Assembly: GCA_033065855.1 (NCBI GenBank) | Contig: JAVXUO010000253.1 | Coordinates: 682,001-746,000 of the forward strand | Source of the DNA: Escallonia rubra | Lineage: Eukaryota; Streptophyta; Magnoliopsida; Escalloniales; Escalloniaceae | Direction: 5' to 3' | Length of the DNA stretch: 64,000 nucleotides | Shown: piece by piece, positions 57,625 through 64,000 of the stretch | How the letters are laid out: every line of letters begins with the position of its first letter | Position numbering within the stretch: position 1 is the first letter of the stretch | The notes under the pieces: generated by a model | What the model saw: the letters and a program-made list of their open reading frames with translations, nothing else | The model's database searches: none | Told to the model about the DNA's origin: nothing | Position numbers and translations under genes: made by a program

Positions 57625-58462
57625 CCTCAAATTTGCAAGTCCAGCCCACATGTTTTGTCACTGTTTTTGTCTATCGGCTCACTGCCTCTACCCGACACTG
57701 GTTCTGAGAGCTCTCTTCCTTCTCTCTTCTCTTTAATTTAGCCTCACCATGGCAGCAACGATCTTCCTTCTCTCTTCTCTTTGACTCAACCCCACCATAG
57801 CAGCGACAATTTACTGTACAGACGGCGGCGGCTACGATCTAGTATTTTGACGGTGACGACGACAACGATCTACTATTTTGACGGAGACGATGGCGACAAT
57901 CTATTCTTCTTTTCCTACGACAACGACAGTCTAGGTTAGTCAAGCATCTCTTTTGATTTTTCTTTGATATCGGTTAAATTTGTTATTGATGTTGATTTTG
58001 AGTTCTTATGGATTAGAGGCAATTTTTTCCCATGATTTGATAGCCTCAAATTTGCAAGTCCTGCCCACATGTTTTGTCACTGTTTTTGTCTATCGGCTCA
58101 CAGCTTCTGCCCGACACTGGTTCTGAGAGCTCTCTTCCTTTCCTCTTCTCTTTAATTTAGCCTCACCATGGCAGCGACGATCTTCTTTCTCTATTCTCTT
58201 TGACTCAACCCCACCATAGCAGCGACAATCTACTGTGCAGACGACAATGGCTACGATCTAGTATTTTGACGGTGACGGCGGCAACGATCTACTATTTTGA
58301 CGGAGACGATGGCAACAATCTATTCTTCTTTTCATGCGGCAACGACAGTCTAGGTTAGTCAAGCATCTCTTTTGATTTTGCTTTGATATCGGTTAACTTT
58401 GTTATTGCTGTTTATTTTGAGTTCATGTGGATTAGAGGCAGTTTTTCCATGATTTGATGGCT
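57625..58462 (+). repeat. Tandem duplication, two copies of 419 bp
   Basis: Copies begin CCTCAAATTTGCAAGTCC at 57625 and CCTCAAATTTGCAAGTCC at 58044 and stay similar to about 58462. Each copy contains an internal minisatellite of GAC..GATCTA.TATTTTGACGG units. The composition (GGCAGCGACGATC, CTCTTCTCTTT) resembles a 5' UTR. No coding role is seen. Confidence 0.9.
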
Positions 58463-59040
58463 TGTATTGGTGGTTCAAACTCTTTTGCTCCATCAATTCT
58501 TACTCCTTGGTCCTTCAGGTGTAGTGTCCTTTTGCACTATGTCTACAACCAGCCTACACCATCTAACATAAACAAGATCATTTGCTTCTTGACTTATGTC
58601 TCATTTCATTAATCGAGCCCATTTTCTTGATTACAATTTGTTGATATTGCCATCTTAGCCTTTGTTGGGGCTTCTCATCACGTGCTTTTGTTCTTGATTT
58701 TATCAACTTCTGGTCACATGAGGAAGTCAAAAAATTTGTCTCAAGAAGCATGAGTAATTTGAAATATTGTCTAGGATTTGACTAGATCTTATTAGATTGT
58801 TGTGTACTATTGGTACTACATACCCTTATTTGTACCTTTGATAACATTATCCAATATATAGAATTTTCTCTCTCACTCTCTCGAAGATTATCATGCTTAT
58901 TCTGCACTTGCTACTTTATATGAAACTACTGTGCTTTAGCTACTTTATATACTATATACAGGGGCTCAACTAAAATTTTTCAACACCGATCTTAAGGCTA
59001 TTGTTTTTTTCTCAAGCGATGGCTCGTAAAAAATAATCAG
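58463..59040. other. Unassigned DNA before copia remnant 2
   Basis: AT-rich. Positions 58886-58940 (ATTATCATGCTTATTC..CTTGC) resemble 60487-60540 in the copia RT region, so a stray second piece of copia pol may be present. Confidence 0.4.
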
Positions 59041-60860
59041 ATTGTTTTCCTTGCTTCTCTATCACACCAAGTGATCATCCATGGCCTATTGATTCTGCCT
59101 ATTGCAAGCATATGATAGTTGATTCCTCTATTTTTATTATCAACTTTTTGGCTTCAGATGTTCCCTCCATTTATACGGCAAATGGCTCCACCATGACCAT
59201 CAGTCATAAGGGAAATATCTTTATCCTAATCTCTTTGTTTTTATGCTTATTTTGTTCGTCATCTCAATTTCAACCTACTTTTTGTTAGTCAACTATGTGA
59301 GCTTGGTTTTGGTGTTCACTTCACTCATTGGGGTTTTTCATTGCAAGATCCATCGACATGGAAGATTATTGGGACCGGTTGTAGAGTTGGACGATAGTTT
59401 GAACTTGCATCACTTCATATTCCATCTTGATCTATCATAGCAGCTATTCAATCATCTTATTGTCGTTGGTGCTCCTGAACATGTCATCCATCTAGCTCTA
59501 AGCTTCAGCCTTTAATTCCTTGTGGTCATTAGGATCGGTTTCGAAGGTGTCCTTCATTGTGTATCTTGTGAATTGGCAAAACAACCAGCTTATTTTATTA
59601 GTAAAAATAATTTCTTAGCCACAACTCCATTTGATCTTTTCCACTCTGATGTTTGTGTGTGTGTGGGAGGGGGAGGGGGGGCTCTGTACTTCGCAAATTT
59701 TTTTACTGGCGATCATTCACGTTACACATAATTTTACCTTAGGAAATCTAGATATTAACTTTTTTGTCTATTTTATCGCAATTTATAGAGATGATCGTGC
59801 TGAACATAAGAATCGTTGTATTCTTAATACTTCTCGTTCCTTTCTTTTCTATGCTTTGGTTACTGAGCCATTTTTTGGGTGAAGCTGCACTTACTGTAAT
59901 GTACTCCATCATTAGGGTTCCCCCAATTGTTACTAAAAAAAAATTCCACGTAAATGATATTATGGTGAGATATTCTTGGCTACTCTCATTTACATGTATT
60001 TGAGTGTGTTTTCTTTGTCCTACTTGCCTCTCAAGAGCAAACAAAGCTAGAGCTTCGAGCTAATATGTGTTGTTTTCTGGATACGAGATCCAATATAAAG
60101 GCTATCATTATTATGACCAAATCTCTCGCCGTCTTCCTATTTCTCGTTATGTCATCTTTTGAGAAACTACTCCCTTCACCAACCTCTCTAAACTTAGTCT
60201 CCCTTCACCTTCCAAACCTCGCATCTTTACAGATTTTTTTGTTGAGCTGTTTTTAAAATCCTCTGCATCTTCCACTGATTGTCCTTATATATGATCTTCA
60301 GCTACTTCATTTTCATCTAGTGTCACACCTCAAACCTGAGACACTTCTACTGTTGACCCTATTAAGCAATCTAACACCATTGCAGATGTCTCCAATGATC
60401 ATGCACCGTCATCATATCCACTAGAGCAACCAACACCTCCTATATCTTATTATCCTACCCAGGTAAGAACTCAACATGCTGAGCTCTGAGATTATCATGT
60501 TTATTCAGCTCTTGCCACTATATATGAACCTACCTTCTTTAGTGAGCATCTTCTAATCATATATTGCAAAAAGAAATAACCAAAGAACTTGAGGCTCTTA
60601 CTCATAATAACACCTTGGAATTGAGTGCCTCGCCACCTAATACAGGTGTTGTTTGTTGCAAATGGGTCTGCAAGACTTAGACATGCTCTAATGGTACCAT
60701 TGAGCAATATAAAGCTCACCTTGTTGCAAAAGGATTTAACATGAGCTTGATCTTGATTTTAAGGAGGCTTTTGCTCATGTTACTCATCTTACTTTAGTTC
60801 AAGCTCTTATAGCAGTTGCAGCAATTCTTCAGTGGTCTCTCTTTCAAATGAATGGGTGAT
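59040..60860 (+). pseudogene. Second Ty1/copia remnant (protease to N-terminal RT)
   Basis: Fragments in copia order: protease-like IDSAYCKHM (about 59090), CELGFGVHFSHWG-type passage (59297-59335), GAG-pre-integrase CVSCELAKQPAY (59560-59595), integrase FDLFHSDV and GDHSRYT (59631-59730), EHKNRCILNTSRS.. FFGEAAL (59800-59890), ANMCCFLD hinge (60060), and the RT front SALATIYEP, EELEALTHNN.., ALIAVAAILQWSLFQMN (60500-60850). It ends abruptly near 60860 before YVDD. No LTRs were identified. Heavily frameshifted. Confidence 0.75.
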
Positions 60861-61078
60861 GAATGCTTGGAAAAATAGAAAGAAATGTGACACAAAAAAA
60901 AAAAGTTCAAATTGTGGAAGATAGTTCTCCTTTAAATTTAACAAAAAGTTAGTTTAGAATGGTTATTTCAACTGTGAATTTTGGCCTCTCAAATTCCTCT
61001 TTGAAATCCCTTGTATTAGAGTATTTTATTGGATTCATAGCGGCAACTTGGCCATCACATGGCAGTAGTTTTGTTTAA

Positions 61079-61330
61079 GGGCTCCTTGCAATTCTCATCT
61101 CTTAACGGTTAGGATAATGTCTGTTTCTGTTCGCCCAGTACATTGTATTTGTTAGTTTTGTCGACATGCATTTCTTCTGGAGGCTCCTTGTGATTCCCTC
61201 CTACAGACAGTCATGATAATGTCTTTTCTTGTTTGGTTAGTCCATTGCACGGCCAGTTCCTTCTGCAAGCATTTTTTTCCAAGGGCTACATATGATTCCC
61301 TTACCCCCACAGTCAGGGTCAGTGTCTATT
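61079..61330. repeat. Degenerate tandem repeats of about 102 bp
   Basis: Three related starts: GGGCTCCTTGCAATTC (61079), AGGCTCCTTGTGATTCCC (61181) and AGGGCTACATATGATTCCC (61282). Each is followed by a CAGTCA..ATGTCT phrase. Confidence 0.6.
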
Positions 61331-62144
61331 TATATGGGTGTGTTTTATAACGCAATTAAGCACTTAAAGTTTTCAATGATTTTTAATTAAGTGTATTTGA
61401 TAACGCTAAACCTTCTATCACTTAAAAAATTAATTCCTACAAAAATAGACTAAAATTTTAAGTCATGGTGGACTTACTTAAGGCAGATCACTAAATTCTA
61501 AGTGAGATGGTTAAAAGTTATCTAACATATTTTTACATAAAAAATAATAATAATTACCACCACGGTGCCGCCTCAATTAATTTTCTGGAAATATCGCCTC
61601 CACCACACTACAACCACCACCACAACCATTATTTCCTTTTGCCATAATTACCACGACCTAGCCACTATCACCACCACCACCAACAACACGACCACAATGA
61701 CACTGCCACCTCCACCATACTGTCGTTGTCGTCATCGCGTCCATTTTCGCCAAAATCCTCTAAATATCCATCACACTACAACCACTACCATGACCGCCAT
61801 GTCGTCGCCTATCGCTATCATCACAATTACCAATACCAAGTCTTCAAGCACCATTATCGCCACTATTGACACATTTTCGCCGTCGTTACCACCATCACCA
61901 GTATTACTCCATCATCACTGCCACCACCACCAACATGATTTCAGCCGCCCCAAAAAAGTTATATATTATATAAACAAATGCATAATTTTGGTAAAATAAA
62001 AAAAATTTAGACATCTGCTTTTGGTTTACCAAATAGGTTAACTTATTTTTCGGTAAAAAATTAGTCACTTAAAGTTTTCAGTTTTACGAATTCAGCGCTT
62101 AATTTTTTTAGCGCTAAAGTTTCAGTTTTATCAAACATCCCCTA
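61331..62144. mobile_element. hAT-like MITE with triplet-repeat core, 814 bp
   Basis: Outer ends are ATGGGTGTGTTTTATAAC and, on the complement, AGGGGATGTTTGATAAAAC. Near-perfect 8-bp flanks TGTCTATT and TGTCTATG (61323-61330, 62145-62152). Subterminal CACTTAAAGTTTTCA occurs near both ends as a direct copy (61351 and 62068). The centre (61555-61940) is CCA/ACC-rich, which gives a spurious 144-codon Thr/His-rich frame. Confidence 0.65.
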
Positions 62145-62553
62145 TGTCTATGTCTTAAGAATCAACTTCTTGACCTTAGCCTTCAATAGAGTTTTTTTTA
62201 AAACAAATATACAGAAAAATAAACATTGAAAAGAAAATAAATAACAAAAAAAGTTTGATTTTTGCTATCACGCTCCTGTCCTTTCTTGACTCTAGGATAG
62301 AGATTAAGGATCAAAAGTGGATTGATGCCTTATCCCACTCCACTTTGGTGTACTTGATGTAAGGGCATCTAGTGTGAACTGTGGGAGATATAGTTCTCCA
62401 TAAGCTCTTTCTGGAAGGTGACATTATTAATTATTTTGAGCAATGACTTAATTCAACATGCATACAAAAATCCCCACAGCATTGAAGTTGACTGTAAAAG
62501 ATAGAGCATACCTTCAACTGTACATTGACCTTGGAAGACATAGACCAAGGTTG

Positions 62554-62873
62554 TGTTGGAGACAAATTAAGGTAATTCAAACTCATTCTTACAAATATGA
62601 GGATAATTTAAAGAGAACACATAATATTCCTTAAAACTTTATCTTATATTCATACTTCTTTTTCTTCTTCTTTTTTAATTTTTTTAACCCTATTCTTACA
62701 CCTTTATATAATGCTTCTAAGTAACTCCTAAACAAGTAATTACGCTACCACTAACCTACTACTTTATAACATATTAGCCCACTACTTGCACTAGCACGTA
62801 AACTAATGCACTTGTAACTTATACACCACTAACACGTCACACTAAATAGCTAAATCAAGTTTATTCTTCAACA
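62554..62873 (-). mobile_element. Possible 320-bp copia-type 3' LTR
   Basis: On the minus strand it begins TGTTGAAG directly after a purine tract AAAGAGAGG (62874-62882) and ends CTCCAACA. PPT followed by TGTT...AACA is the arrangement of a 3' LTR. No second LTR, target duplication or pol was identified in the window. Confidence 0.4.
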
Positions 62874-62883
62874 CCTCTCTTTA

Positions 62884-63845
62884 AACTTGATTTATGTCTT
62901 CAAACATTCTTCATGATTGAGGTGATTGATAAGTGCCAATAATGGTCTTCATCTCCGATTTCATCGACAACAACAATCTTCTTCGCCATTTCTTTTGACG
63001 TGTATCGCATGTGGGTCATCTTCTTATTGCACCTCTGGCTTTTTTCCGTCGCTTGTGTGGATACTGGATCTTGACCATTTTCTTTGGACATTTCAAGTAG
63101 CTCGTTCTGATAAAAAAAAGATCTATATGTTCACCCAACATGTTTCCACACAAGTTAAGGATAACTTGTTTGACTTTTCACAAATCATTTTCCTTCGCAG
63201 GCATGAAAAGCAACTCGCTAGGAGGATTTTCAACGAAATAAGTTTTCAAAACATCAACCTTAGTTGCATATCCTTGTGGCACTACCACATCATTCTTAGC
63301 CATGAAAAAGTAATCATCACTTTCTTCTTCAAACTTTGTGAGGCTGTATAATGGAAACGACCCAACCACATTTTCTTCTCTTAAAGAAAAATTAAAAGTC
63401 ATACCTGAGTTGTGTTTTACCTCCATGAACATTTACATTTTTGTCGATGCTCTCATCTTCCATCTCTTCGTATTGAGCACTATCATCACTATTTATGTTT
63501 TCGGTCTCCTCCATATTTTCAAATGACTCTTCTCCATTTGTCAACTCTTCATTCTCATTGGTTTCAAAAGCCTTGAACCCTTCTTCATCATTTGTCTCCT
63601 CTGGGTTTTGGAATCGTGAAACTCATTTTCATCCTGAATTAGAGTTTCTTCCTCAAGATGTTCACCATCTTCATTTGTGAAGTCATCTTCTTCCCAGCTT
63701 TGTACCCAATACTCTTTGGATAAGAAGTCACGTCTACAGTTGAAGCAATGATCTCAATCATCTTCCAAACATCACTTGGAGATCTTACATCTCTAATGCG
63801 CATCCATATATATACCTTATACAATAATGATGATATACATAACAT
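62884..63845 (-). other. Minus-strand degenerate coding-like region, unrecognised
   Basis: Minus-strand frames at 63845-63639, 63432-63178 and 63091-62900 are Glu/Asp/Lys-rich and broken by stops. I recognise no family. Their position upstream of the PPT/LTR-like block suggests the 3' end of a retroelement polyprotein or an additional frame. Confidence 0.3.
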
Positions 63846-64000
63846 GGAGTTACTAGATGCATGGATTGATGCCTTATCCCACTCTAATACTTATATTGCA
63901 TGGAATCTTTCAGGCATATATCCAACTATTTGTTGGTGTAGCATTTCACACTAACAAGGTGTTCACAACCTATTCTGGACCGCACCCCAGGGCCCGCTAA

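Larger units (their letters stand above)
62322..63886. repeat. Pair of direct repeats about 1.5 kb apart
   Basis: TGGATTGATGCCTTATCCCA followed by CTC occurs at about 62321 and again at about 63864. It could be a long target duplication around the interval between them, or a shared repeat. Confidence 0.45.

Noticed and set aside
61565..61999. 144-codon Thr/His-rich frame
   Set aside because: Translation of a CCA/ACC triplet repeat inside a MITE with near-perfect TSD.

Overview
This window looks like a repeat-rich stretch of a land-plant nuclear genome, most likely a eudicot. Evidence: one intact intron-containing plant gene (plastid glutathione peroxidase), AT-rich intergenic DNA, plant-type transposable elements (Ty1/copia, Ty3/gypsy, L1-type LINEs with DUF4283-like ORF1, a FAR1-type MULE, hAT-like MITEs) and a relic resembling an endogenous caulimovirid. 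The species cannot be named from sequence alone. No bacterial-type operons, CRISPR arrays, rRNA or tRNA genes were seen.

Region 1 (1-14516): a family of long (about 3-4 kb), non-coding gypsy-type LTRs surrounds a decayed caulimovirid-like coding region. LTR-A (257-4241, + strand, carrying a hAT-like MITE at 1293-1934) abuts a coat-protein-like relic (4242-5581). That relic is split from a movement-protein-like relic (9125-9990) by a solo LTR (LTR-F, 5582-9119) with a perfect 5-bp target duplication AGGTC. On the right is a minus-strand gypsy remnant: gag debris, PBS and its 5' LTR (LTR-B, 11235-14516).

Region 2 (14517-36600): a Russian-doll nest. Next to an EXO70A1-like exon relic (14791-14938) lies a minus-strand LINE (about 15500-36471). 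Its ORF1 is split by a 3.7-kb LTR (LTR-E, 21161-36064). LTR-E is split by an 11.2-kb MULE (24008-35212, TSD CATATTCAC, TIRs of about 1 kb). The MULE is split by a further solo LTR (LTR-D, 31070-33912, TSD GGGAG). The MULE carries a FAR1/FRS-type transposase gene with one in-frame stop, plus pieces of at least two host genes: two exons of a SULTR3-like sulfate transporter and one exon of an RH17-like DEAD-box RNA helicase.

Region 3 (36600-47300): a 204-bp MITE, then the only intact cellular gene: a six-exon plastid-type glutathione peroxidase (37302-47015, 241 aa predicted). Its large introns contain two copies of one hAT-like non-autonomous family (38470-39340 and 42998-43839).

Region 4 (47300-64000): a complete but coding-defective Ty1/copia element (47735-55225, TSD ACAAG, iMet-type PBS), a + strand LINE remnant (about 55560-57480), a 419-bp tandem duplication (57625-58462), a second degraded copia remnant (about 59040-60860), three degenerate repeats of about 102 bp, an 814-bp hAT-like MITE (61331-62144) and a possible 320-bp copia LTR (62554-62873).

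Only the glutathione peroxidase looks like a working cellular gene. The rest is a stratified record of insertions whose relative order can be read from perfect target-site duplications.
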